The notes under the pieces are model-generated. The model was not told the origin of the DNA, made no database searches, and worked only from the letters and a program-made list of their open reading frames with translations. 15,578 bases of DNA from Actinomycetota bacterium (GTDB taxonomy: Bacteria > Actinomycetota > Actinomycetes > Streptosporangiales > Streptosporangiaceae): NCBI GenBank assembly GCA_003168295.1, contig PMST01000637.1:7172-22749 (forward strand), written 5' to 3'. The position numbers and the translations under genes are program-made. Below are positions 1-6,926 of this stretch, one piece after another; positions within the stretch are counted from its first letter, which is position 1; every line of letters starts with the position of its first letter.

Positions 1-1
1 C

Positions 2-511
2 GAGTCCTACGGCGTTCCGTTCGACGTGATCGGCCTTTCTTACTACTCGATCCTCGGCGACGGGCCGATCTCCGATATGCGCGCGAACGTCGACAACCTG
101 GCCACGCAGTTCGGTAAGCCGATCGTCCTGGCGGAAACCCAGTACCCGTGGACGCTGGCCAACGGCAACTCCCCGGTCGGCGACAGCACCGGCGACTTCG
201 CCTGGGAGACGAGCCAGCTCGATCCCGGCTACCCGGCGAGCCCGGGCGGCCAGCTGTCCTTCGTCACCGACGAGCTGTCCATCCTCGCCCAGGTACCCGA
301 CGGGCTCGGCGGCCGGCTGTTCTACTGGGCGCCTGACTGGATCCCCGGCGTCCCGTGGGAGCCGGGGGCGGGCGTCGGCTCGCCGAACACCAACCTCACC
401 CTGTTCAACTTCGAAGGCGCCGCGCTCCCTTCGATCGGCATCTTCCAGAATCCAGGCGGCGTCTGCGAGCGTTATTCGCCCGCCAGCTCACCCTGCGTGG
501 TCGGCGGCTGA
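2..511 (+). CDS. Arabinogalactan endo-beta-1,4-galactanase (GH53), C-terminal part
   Basis: The gene enters from the left edge in frame 2 and ends at TGA 509-511, so only about 169 C-terminal residues are visible. GH53 enzymes are secreted endo-galactanases that cut beta-1,4-galactan in plant type I arabinogalactan. Supporting signatures are 'DVIGLSYYS' near the left edge, a segment like the family's 'ANLNDLATRYGK', then 'VLAETQYPWT', whose Glu fits the family's catalytic nucleophile, and a late aromatic 'FYWAPDWIPG' block. Two Cys residues near the C-terminus (VCERY, PCVVGG) could form a disulfide in an exported protein. No carbohydrate-binding module follows the catalytic domain. The signal peptide and acid/base residue lie outside the window. 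A 22-nt tandem duplication covers the stop codon. The family call is firm; substrate detail is inferred from the family. Confidence 0.88.
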   Translation, partial: ESYGVPFDVIGLSYYSILGDGPISDMRANVDNLATQFGKPIVLAETQYPWTLANGNSPVGDSTGDFAWETSQLDPGYPASPGGQLSFVTDELSILAQVPDGLGGRLFYWAPDWIPGVPWEPGAGVGSPNTNLTLFNFEGAALPSIGIFQNPGGVCERYSPASSPCVVGG

Positions 512-532
512 CCCGTGCGTGGTCGGCGGCTG
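494..532. repeat. 22-nt-period tandem direct repeat across a stop codon
   Basis: The 17-nt string TGCGTGGTCGGCGGCTG occurs at 494-510 and again at 516-532, with similar flanking C-rich bases, giving a period of 22 nt. The first copy encodes the last residues and stop of the galactanase and the second lies just outside the gene. It looks like a small local duplication, for example by replication slippage. Confidence 0.7.
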
Positions 533-581
533 CCGAGCCTTCGGCGCTGCCAGAATCGCGGCGGGCTGACACAATTGGGGT

Positions 582-2162
582 ATGGAAACACCTCTCTCGC
601 CGCTTGACTTCGCCCGTCGGACCCGTCGGCTGCATGGTGACCGTGAGGCGGTCGTCGACGGCGCCCTCCGCCTGACTTACACGCAGTTCTTTGACCGCTG
701 CGACCGCTGGTCTTCGGCGCTGCAGGGACTGGGGGTGAACCAGGGCGACCGCGTCGCCACGATCGCACCGAACACGCACGCGCAGCTCGAGGCGTTCTAC
801 GCGGTACCGCAGATCGGAGCCGTTCTGGTGCCGATCAACTACCGGCTGACCCCGGAAGACTTCGTCTACATCGTGAACCACTCGGGCGCCACGGTGGTCT
901 GCGTGGCCCGCGAGTACCTCGCGGCCGTGGACGGCGTCCGCGACCAGATGCCGGACGTGAAGCATTTCGTGGCCTTCGAAGGCACCGGAGATGGCTGGGT
1001 CGACTACGAGGCGGCCATCACCGCGGACCCAAAAACCGGCCCGGACTTCACCCGGCCCGAGATCAGCGAGCGGGACCTGCTCTCGATCAACTACACCAGC
1101 GGCACGACCGCGCGCCCGAAGGGCGTGATGATCACCCACCGGAACGCCGCGATGAACACCATCGGCACCCTGCTGCACATGCCCATAGCTGTGGGTGAGC
1201 GGTACCTGTGGACGCTGCCGATGTTCCACGCCAACGGCTGGACCTACACCTGGACCGTAACGGCGGCCGCGGGCACCCACATCTGCCTGCGCAAGGTTGA
1301 CCCGGCGACCATCTTCGAGCTGATCAGGGACGAAAAGGTCACCCGGCTGTGCGCGGCTCCGACCGTTCTCATCTCGCTGGCTAACGCCCCGGCCTCGGTG
1401 CGCGGCGAGGTGCCGCCCGGGGTGCACGTCGTCACGGCCGGGGCCCCGCCCGCGGCGGCCACGATCGAGCGGCTGGAAGGAGAGTTCGGCTGGGTGGTCA
1501 CGCAGGCCTACGGGCTGACCGAGACGGCGCCCTTCATCACGGTCTGCGCCCCGCTGCCTGAGCACGAGGACCTGGCGCTCGCCGACCGCGCCGTCATCAA
1601 GGCCCGGCAGGGAGTCGAACTGCTCACGTCGGGCGAGCTGCGGGTGGTGGACACCGATGGCACCGAGGTGCCCGCCGACGGGCAGACGCCGGGCGAGATC
1701 GTCGTCCGCGGCAATGTGGTCATGGAGGGCTACTACCACGACCCGGAGGCGACCGAGCGCGCGATGGGCGACGGCTGGTTCCATACCGGTGATGCGGCGG
1801 TGGTGCATCCGGACGGCTACGCGGAAATCCGCGACCGGCTCAAGGACGTCATCATCAGCGGCGGCGAGAACATCTCCTCGGTCGAGGTGGAAGGAGTGCT
1901 GCTCCGTCACCCGGCCGTGCAGGAGGTCGCGATCGTGGGCCTGCCGGACGAGAAGTGGGGAGAAACCCCGCACGCGTTCGTCGTGCTCCGCGACGGCGCC
2001 AGCGCCAGCGAGGCGGAGCTCATCGTGTTCGTCCGGGAGCGCCTGGCCCACTTTAAGGCGCCGCGGGCCGTCACCATCGTCACCGAGCTGCCCAAGACCG
2101 CGACCGGCAAGATCCAGAAGTTCGTGCTGCGGAAGGGCGCGCCCAACCTCGCCCACCAGTAG
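582..2162 (+). CDS. Fatty-acyl-CoA synthetase (AMP-forming, ANL superfamily)
   Basis: A 526-aa, full-length class I adenylate-forming enzyme that activates a carboxylic acid to acyl-AMP and then acyl-CoA. Visible motifs in order: the phosphate-binding loop YTSGTTARPKG (about 171-181), AYGLTET (309-315), GWFHTGD (398-404), the hinge RLKDVIISGGENI (419-431) and the C-terminal PKTATGKIQK with the catalytic Lys at about 510. The length and the 'NYTSGTTARPKGVMITHRN' style fit the FadD/medium-to-long-chain group common in actinomycetes, but chain length cannot be read from sequence. ATG 582 is the first start that keeps the N-terminal domain complete. No clear Shine-Dalgarno is seen, so a short or absent leader is possible. 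It lies 70 nt after the galactanase and is convergent with the kinase gene at 2296-2802; I see no functional link to either. Confidence 0.92.
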   Translation: METPLSPLDFARRTRRLHGDREAVVDGALRLTYTQFFDRCDRWSSALQGLGVNQGDRVATIAPNTHAQLEAFYAVPQIGAVLVPINYRLTPEDFVYIVNHSGATVVCVAREYLAAVDGVRDQMPDVKHFVAFEGTGDGWVDYEAAITADPKTGPDFTRPEISERDLLSINYTSGTTARPKGVMITHRNAAMNTIGTLLHMPIAVGERYLWTLPMFHANGWTYTWTVTAAAGTHICLRKVDPATIFELIRDEKVTRLCAAPTVLISLANAPASVRGEVPPGVHVVTAGAPPAAATIERLEGEFGWVVTQAYGLTETAPFITVCAPLPEHEDLALADRAVIKARQGVELLTSGELRVVDTDGTEVPADGQTPGEIVVRGNVVMEGYYHDPEATERAMGDGWFHTGDAAVVHPDGYAEIRDRLKDVIISGGENISSVEVEGVLLRHPAVQEVAIVGLPDEKWGETPHAFVVLRDGASASEAELIVFVRERLAHFKAPRAVTIVTELPKTATGKIQKFVLRKGAPNLAHQ

Positions 2163-2231
2163 GTCGGCCGACCGGGCCCCTAAATCGTCACATATCACCC
2201 TAAATGAGGTTCAAGCTGGGTGGCTAAAATT

Positions 2232-2283
2232 GTATGGTTGTGACAATCTGCACACTATTGTGTGCAGATTGTCACAACCATAC
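2232..2283. repeat. Perfect 24-bp inverted repeat with 4-nt loop; candidate bidirectional terminator
   Basis: Arm 2232-2255 is the exact reverse complement of arm 2260-2283, separated by TATT (2256-2259). The arm begins GTATGGTTGTGACAATC and is about 46% GC, well below its surroundings. It lies between the stop of the acyl-CoA synthetase (2162) and the stop of the convergent ndk gene (2296), where a two-way terminator would be expected. There is no clear T-run on either side, so it would be an I-shaped, tract-less terminator of the kind reported in actinomycetes. The pairing is certain; the role is inferred. An insertion remnant or protein-binding palindrome is also possible. Confidence 0.75.
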
Positions 2284-2295
2284 GTTCCTGAAGGT

Positions 2296-2802
2296 TTACC
2301 AGTTGAACGCTTCGGCCTGGCTGCGGTACTCGAACAGCTCGGTCTTGTCGAACCACAGGCCCACTTCGTACTCGGCTTCCTCACGGTTACCTGAGGCGTG
2401 CACGAGGTTGGCTACCGCCTTGCCGGTCGCGACGGCGACGGCCTTGGTCTGGTGCGCGAAGTCGCCGCGGATCGACCCGGGCTGGGCCTCGCTCGGATAG
2501 GTCGAGCCCACCATCTTGCGCACGGTGGCTACCGCGTCCTCGCCCTCGACGACGAACGCGATGACCGGTCCGCGCTGCATGAACTCCGCGGTGGCGTTGT
2601 AGACGGCTGGTCCCGTCCGCTCTTCCAAGTCGAAATAGTGCTTTCGGGTGAAGTCGGCGTCTATCTCGCGCATTTTCATGCCGATGATCTTCAGCGAGGC
2701 GTCTTCAAACCGCTGGATAATACGTCCGGCTAGGCCGCGGACAACGGCATCCGGCTTCAGCACGACAAGCGTGCGCTCCCGAAACTGCTGAGAGTCGGCC
2801 AC
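2296..2802 (-). CDS. ndk: Nucleoside diphosphate kinase, long-form variant
   Basis: A 168-aa protein that should move the gamma-phosphate of NTPs to NDPs via a phosphohistidine. The N-terminal RTLVVLKPDAVVRG (Lys at about 16) is the usual NDK start, and NLVHASGN holds the catalytic His at about 135. The common bacterial enzyme is about 135-145 aa with an 'NxxHGSDS' active-site box. Here the box is NxxHASGN, with extra residues between IRGDFAH and the box and a longer C-terminus ending EAFNW. The start was set at GTG 2802 because AAGGGGAAGGAAC lies just upstream and the NDK fold begins there; the reading frame is open further upstream but matches nothing. The gene is divergent from the SGNH hydrolase. 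An actinomycete would normally also have a canonical ndk, so this may be a second, acquired copy. Confidence 0.85.
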   Translation of the reverse strand: MADSQQFRERTLVVLKPDAVVRGLAGRIIQRFEDASLKIIGMKMREIDADFTRKHYFDLEERTGPAVYNATAEFMQRGPVIAFVVEGEDAVATVRKMVGSTYPSEAQPGSIRGDFAHQTKAVAVATGKAVANLVHASGNREEAEYEVGLWFDKTELFEYRSQAEAFNW

Positions 2803-3005
2803 AGTGTTCCTTCCCCTTTGTGAATGGACACAGGGTAGCGGCCCGCGTCCGCAGACCGGCCGATAAGCAAGACGAAGCCACATCTCAGCCTGATACCGGT
2901 TGGGTCTGCCCGGCGCCGGCTCAGACCACGCCGGAAGTCCGTAGGGTCTCAATGTAGGCGGCCGGGTGACGCGGGCTGGGCTGGCGACCCATGACCGGCG
3001 TTCAT

Positions 3006-3034
3006 TTGACATGTTCTGCGGCAACGCTCACACT
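3006..3034 (+). promoter_or_regulatory. Candidate promoter (-35 TTGACA) for the SGNH hydrolase gene
   Basis: A perfect TTGACA is at 3006-3011. A weak -10-like CACACT follows at 3029-3034 with a 17-nt spacer. The predicted transcription start would fall near 3040, which is an in-frame GTG, so the mRNA could be leaderless. The -10 match is poor. Confidence 0.3.
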
Positions 3035-3039
3035 TGGCC

Positions 3040-3912
3040 GTGGTCTGGCGTTCTTCCCTGCTGACCGCGGCGTGCGTCGCGGTGATCGGCGTTCTCGCGT
3101 TGCTGCCGGGTAGCCCGGCCCGGGCCGCCGCCCAGCCGCCCTGGGATACGCCGGGCACGGCCGCCCGGGATGCCTTGTTCTTCCATCCGCAGGTCGGGGC
3201 TCAGCGGCTGCGGACGCCGGGTGGCTCGCTGGCAGGCTGCGAGCAGGAGCTGATCCGGACCCGATCGGCGCCGAGGTCGCAACCGCCTGTTCTCGCGATC
3301 GTCGGCGCCTCCTTCACCGCCGGGGTGGGACCGGGCAATCCGGACCAGGCCTGGGCGGCCCGGGTGGCCGGCGACCTGCGCTGGGACGCGGTGATCGACG
3401 GCGTTCCCGGGGCGGGCTACGTGCGGCCCGGCGTCGGCCGCAAGGGCCCGGTCGCGGCCGAGATCGCCCGGGTTGACCTGCGGGCACTGGACCCCGCGCT
3501 GGTCATCGTGCAGGCCGGCCACGACGACATCGGGGTGCCGGCCTCACTCGAGCGACAGCGGGTGGCGCAGGCCGTCGCGATGATCCGGGCGGAGGCGCCG
3601 CAGGCGCGGATCGCGCTGCTCACCGTCTTCCCCGGGCGCACGCACCTGGCCGCCGCCCGTCGCACCGACCAGGCCATCGTGACGGCCGGGACGGCCGCGG
3701 ACCGCCAGGTGATCATCATGGACCCGCTGGCCGGGGACTGGAACTTCGTCCGGGTGCGCGCGGGCCTGCACCCGACCGCGGCTGGCGACGCGTGGATCGC
3801 CGCCACCGTGGCGGGGATCCTTCGCGAGCACGGCGTGTTCGCCCAGCCGATCGGCGACGCGGGCGGCACCATCTGCGACTCCGGCATTCCCGTCCCGGCC
3901 TCGTCGCGGTAA
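3040..3912 (+). CDS. Secreted SGNH/GDSL-type hydrolase
   Basis: A 290-aa protein with an N-terminal signal peptide: Arg near residue 4, a hydrophobic core at about 7-22 and an Ala-x-Ala cleavage region near 28-31. SGNH blocks are visible: block I VGASFTAG with the nucleophile Ser at about 91, a Gly-rich GVPGAGY (121-127, block II), QAGHDDIG (158-165, block III with Asp in place of the usual Asn) and AGLHPTAAGD (241-250, block V His at about 244). The residue three before this His, normally Asp, is Ala here. The family includes esterases and lipases acting on lipids or acylated sugars; the substrate is unknown. The start could be TTG 3034 or GTG 3040, neither with a clear ribosome site; GTG is chosen because it fits the promoter spacing. 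It is convergent with the two-component operon. Confidence 0.8.
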   Translation: MVWRSSLLTAACVAVIGVLALLPGSPARAAAQPPWDTPGTAARDALFFHPQVGAQRLRTPGGSLAGCEQELIRTRSAPRSQPPVLAIVGASFTAGVGPGNPDQAWAARVAGDLRWDAVIDGVPGAGYVRPGVGRKGPVAAEIARVDLRALDPALVIVQAGHDDIGVPASLERQRVAQAVAMIRAEAPQARIALLTVFPGRTHLAAARRTDQAIVTAGTAADRQVIIMDPLAGDWNFVRVRAGLHPTAAGDAWIAATVAGILREHGVFAQPIGDAGGTICDSGIPVPASSR

Positions 3913-4009
3913 TCGCGCCGATCCGGTCAGGGTAGTGCTTCCGGTAAGGGCAGCATTCCTGGCCGGGGCGGTGCTTCCGGCCGCGATGGGGTCGCTGGGA
4001 GCGGCGCTG

Positions 4010-5402
4010 TCGGCTGGCCGGGCCGGGAGGCGGAGCCGGAGCAGTGCTCCCCCGCCGGGCGCGGGCTCGGCCTGGACCGTCCCGCCGTGGCTGTCCGCCA
4101 CCTGGCGGACGATGGAGAGCCCGAGGCCGGAGCCGGGCACGCCCCGGGCCAGCCGGCGCCCGGTAGAAGCGGTCGAACACGTGCGGCAGGTCATCGGGCG
4201 CGAATGCCGGGCCCGTGGTCGCGCACGGTGAGCTCGCCGCCGGACAGGAGCACCTCCACCGGGGCGCCCGGCGGCCCGAACTTGGCCGCGTTGTCCAGCA
4301 GGTTCCTGATCGCAACCTGCAGCCGCTGCTCGCTGCCGACGATCTCGCACGGCTGGAGCCTGGCCGCGAAGACGGTCCGCGGCCAGTCCCGGCGGGCGGC
4401 CGCCAGCGCCGCGGCGACCACCTCCTCGAGCCGGACGTCCTCGTGCGCGCGGGCGACCGACTCGCCCCGGGCGAGCTCGGTGACGTTGCCTACCAGCTGG
4501 CCGAGCTCGGCGATCTGAGCCACCACCCGGCCGAGCACCTGCTGGCGCTCGGCCTCGGACAGGCCAGGGTCGGCGGCCAGCAACTCGGCGTTGATGCGCA
4601 GGCTCGTCAGCGGAGTACGCAGCTCGTGGCTGGCGTCGCTGACCAGCTGCCGCTGGTCGGCCAGCGACCGGTCCAGCGCGCCGAGCATCGTGTTGAACGA
4701 GGCCGCCAGCCGGCCGAGCTCGTCGGCGCGATCCACCTCGACCCGCCGGGCCGGGTCTCCGGTCTCGGTCACCTGCTCGGCGACCGCGGCCAGCCGGGCC
4801 ACCGGGGCCAGGCCGCCCCGCGCCACGGCCCAGCCTGCCAGCGCGGCCAGCCCGATCCCGATCGCGCTGAGCAGGGCCAGCGTCGCCCCCACGGTGGCCA
4901 CCTCGGTATCCACCGTGTTGAGCGGCACGGCCAGCTGCACGGCCAGGCCCGGAGCCAGCGGTGTGGTCAGGACCAGGGCACGGACTCCGTCCAGGGTGGC
5001 GTCGCGATAGTAGGCCCCGCGCTGGCCGGCCGCCACCTGTTCCGCAGCGGTATCCGCGGACAGCAGCCCGCGGTCGCCCGCGGGCGCCCACACCGCGCCG
5101 TCAGTCGTCACCACCTGGGCGTAGGGAGCGGACGAGCCGAACCGGTCCGAGTGCGGCGGGACCCATCCGGTGGGTATGCGGCCGTCGAAGTGCCGGGTCT
5201 CCCGGTAGACCACCGCCGCCTGCGACCGCAGCTCCTCCCGCAGCTGGTTCTGCAGGTCGGTGCGGACCACCAGGAAGGCCACCGCGGTGATGGCCAGTGT
5301 GACCGTGGCGACCGCGACCGCCACCGCGACGGTGAAACGGGTCCGCAGCATGAGCGGACGCCGCGGCCAGCGCCAGAACCGGCGCCCCGGCGCCCGGGTC
5401 AC
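4010..5402 (-). pseudogene. MprB-like sensor histidine kinase with two frameshifts in the ATPase domain
   Basis: It starts at GTG 5402, overlapping the regulator stop by 4 nt (GTGA), so translation is coupled. Layout: TM1 about 24-47, extracytoplasmic sensor 48-165, TM2 168-192, HAMP to about 245, H-box LVSDASHELRTPLTSLR with His 259, N-box RNLLDNAAKF (366-375) and G1 DHGPGI (395-400). The frame then hits TGA at 4191-4193. Homology continues at once in the next frame (APDDLPHVFDRFYRAP, the F-box) and, from about 4150, in the third frame (GVPGSGLGLSIVRQVADSHGG, the G2 box). Dropping one extra base near 4198-4204 and one near 4149-4152 restores a full kinase. Domain homology ends near 4010, but that last frame stays open to 3544, antisense to the SGNH gene. 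As read, the kinase lacks its ATP lid. The changes are either real decay or base-calling errors. Confidence 0.85.
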
Positions 5403-6118
5403 GGATCAGCCCGCAGGACGTAGCCCACGCCGCGCACATTGTGCACCAGCCGGCGGCGGCCGCCGTCCTCGAGCTTGCGCCGCAGGAAGCCCACGAAGAC
5501 GGCCAGGCCGTTCGAGGCCGGAGCCTCACCGTACCCCCAGACCCGCTCCTGGATGACCTCGTAGCTGAGCACCTGCTCGGCGTTGCGGAGCAGCAGCTCG
5601 AGCAGGCCGAACTCAATCCTGGTCAGCGCGATCAGCTGGCCGTCGCGGGTCACCTTCCTGGCCGAGACGTCCAGGGTCAGGTCGGCGTAGCCCAGGACGT
5701 CGCGGCGGGACTGGCTGCGCCGGAGCAGGGCCGACACCCGGGCCAGCAGCTCGCGCAGCGCGAACGGCTTGACCAGGTAGTCATCTGCCCCGGCGGCCAG
5801 CCCGGTCACCCGGTCGTCGACGGCGTCCCGGGCGGTGAGCACGAGAACCGGGGTGTCATCTCCGCGCATCCGCAACTGCCGGCATGCCTCGAACCCGTCC
5901 ACGAGCGGCATGAGGACGTCCAGCACGATCAGGTCGACGGGGCGGCGGCCCAGTACATCGAGCGCGTCCGCGCCGTGCACGGCCGTCGTCACCTGGTATC
6001 CGGCGCAGCGCAGCGCCCGGCCGAGCGAATCCCGGACGTCCGGGTCGTCATCGACGACAAGCAGCCGTTCGCCGTCCGGGGCGCAGTCCAGCGAGACGCC
6101 GGCGCGAACCGTTCTCAT
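5399..6118 (-). CDS. OmpR/PhoB-family response regulator, MprA-like
   Basis: A 239-aa DNA-binding response regulator. The receiver domain shows the acidic cluster VVDDD (about 21-25), the phosphoacceptor Asp 67 in LIVLDVLMP, Thr 95 in LVLTARD and Lys 117 in DYLVKPFA. The C-terminal winged helix (about 145-237) has LTRIEFGLLELLL, the VWGYG segment and a final VRGVGYVL. The order and wording resemble MprA of mycobacteria, a regulator of envelope stress, but orthology cannot be proven here. ATG 6118 gives a roughly 16-residue leader before the receiver fold; a slightly later start is possible. The gene is first in an operon with the sensor kinase and divergent from the phosphatase gene at 6220. 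It looks intact even though its kinase is broken as read. Confidence 0.93.
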   Translation of the reverse strand: MRTVRAGVSLDCAPDGERLLVVDDDPDVRDSLGRALRCAGYQVTTAVHGADALDVLGRRPVDLIVLDVLMPLVDGFEACRQLRMRGDDTPVLVLTARDAVDDRVTGLAAGADDYLVKPFALRELLARVSALLRRSQSRRDVLGYADLTLDVSARKVTRDGQLIALTRIEFGLLELLLRNAEQVLSYEVIQERVWGYGEAPASNGLAVFVGFLRRKLEDGGRRRLVHNVRGVGYVLRADP

Positions 6119-6122
6119 AGCT

Positions 6123-6135
6123 GTGATCGAATCAC
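6123..6135. promoter_or_regulatory. Small palindrome at the response-regulator start; possible operator
   Basis: GTGAT-CGA-ATCAC is a 5+3+5 inverted repeat 5 nt upstream of the regulator ATG (6118), in the 101-nt divergent region shared with the phosphatase gene. Its position would suit autoregulation or repression at the promoter. Short palindromes also arise by chance. Confidence 0.3.
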
Positions 6136-6219
6136 CGCAGGCTGAGAGCTTCCTGCAAGGTTGCCGCAGGTGGCCAGAATTTCATCGGCCTTTCACAATC
6201 GGGCCGCAAGCTGCCTGTC

Positions 6220-6876
6220 ATGGTCCACAGCACACCACTCCTGAACACCAGCCCGGACAGCACCAGTCAGGTTCTCTGGCTCGTCCGGCACGGTGAGAGC
6301 ACGTGGAATGCCCGCGGCCTGGCCCAGGGACATGACGACCGAGCCCGGTTGACCAGCCGCGGCCTGCGCCAGGCCCGGGCCATCGCGGTCCAGCTGCGCG
6401 ACCGGCCGATCCGCGCGCTGTACGCCAGCGACCTGCGCCGCGCCCTGCAGACCGCCGCCCCGCTGGCCAGCGCGCTCGGGCTGACCGTGGTCCGCGACGC
6501 CCGGCTGCGAGAGCGCTGCCTCGGCGCCGCAGAGGGCACCACCGCCGCGTCGATCAGCCCGGCGGTCAGCGGAATCAGCGACGGCCGGGTGGCCAACCCG
6601 GACGCGTGCCCGGACGGCGGGGAATCGCTCCGCGATTTCTACCGGCGGGTCGCCGGGTTCGCCGGCGACCTGGCGGCGGCGGGCCGGGCCGGGGAGGCAG
6701 GCACGGCCGGAGACACAGACACGGCCCGGGCCGCAGGCCCGGCCGGGGACGTCGCGATCGTCGCCCACGGCGGCACGCTCCGGATGCTGACCGCCTGCCG
6801 GCAAGGCGTCCCGGTCGAGGAGATGACCTGGTATCCCCTCGCCAACGCCACCGTGCTGCGCTCGCCCGCCAACTGA
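6220..6876 (+). CDS. Histidine phosphatase family protein (phosphoglycerate-mutase-like)
   Basis: A 218-aa protein of the histidine phosphatase superfamily. The signature LVRHGESTWN (about 21-30) carries the phosphate-accepting His 24 and Arg 23; ASDLRRALQTA (69-79) supplies the second Arg region, RERCLGAAEG (97-106) the acidic proton donor, and VAHGG (181-185) the second catalytic His 183. A low-complexity Ala/Gly/Asp stretch (about 150-176) interrupts the distal half. Members remove phosphate from small molecules; the substrate is not predictable from sequence. It lies 50 nt before the ComA-like gene, so I infer it could dephosphorylate that enzyme's product, standing in for ComB, which is from a different family. 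ATG 6220 gives a roughly 17-residue lead before the fold; no strong ribosome site is visible. Divergent from the two-component operon. Confidence 0.85.
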   Translation: MVHSTPLLNTSPDSTSQVLWLVRHGESTWNARGLAQGHDDRARLTSRGLRQARAIAVQLRDRPIRALYASDLRRALQTAAPLASALGLTVVRDARLRERCLGAAEGTTAASISPAVSGISDGRVANPDACPDGGESLRDFYRRVAGFAGDLAAAGRAGEAGTAGDTDTARAAGPAGDVAIVAHGGTLRMLTACRQGVPVEEMTWYPLANATVLRSPAN

Positions 6877-6926
6877 GTGCGCGCGCCCTCCCACTAAGTA
6901 AGGAAAACCGCAGAGAGGAATACCTG

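Noticed and set aside
405..2198. A 597-codon open frame on the minus strand opposite the acyl-CoA synthetase
   Set aside because: It is a shadow of the plus-strand gene: Arg/Asp/His-rich low-quality sequence with no family motifs, common in high-GC DNA.
2803..3024. N-terminal extension of the NDK frame to 3024
   Set aside because: The extra 74 codons match nothing, and a good ribosome site precedes GTG 2802.
4215..5423. A 402-codon plus-strand open frame opposite the sensor kinase
   Set aside because: The minus strand has clear kinase motifs in order; this frame has biased composition and no recognisable domain.
6606..6926. Upstream extension of the ComA-like frame into the phosphatase gene
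   Set aside because: The frame is open by chance; Arg/Gly-rich sequence overlaps the phosphatase, and AGAGAGGAA marks ATG 6927 as the start.
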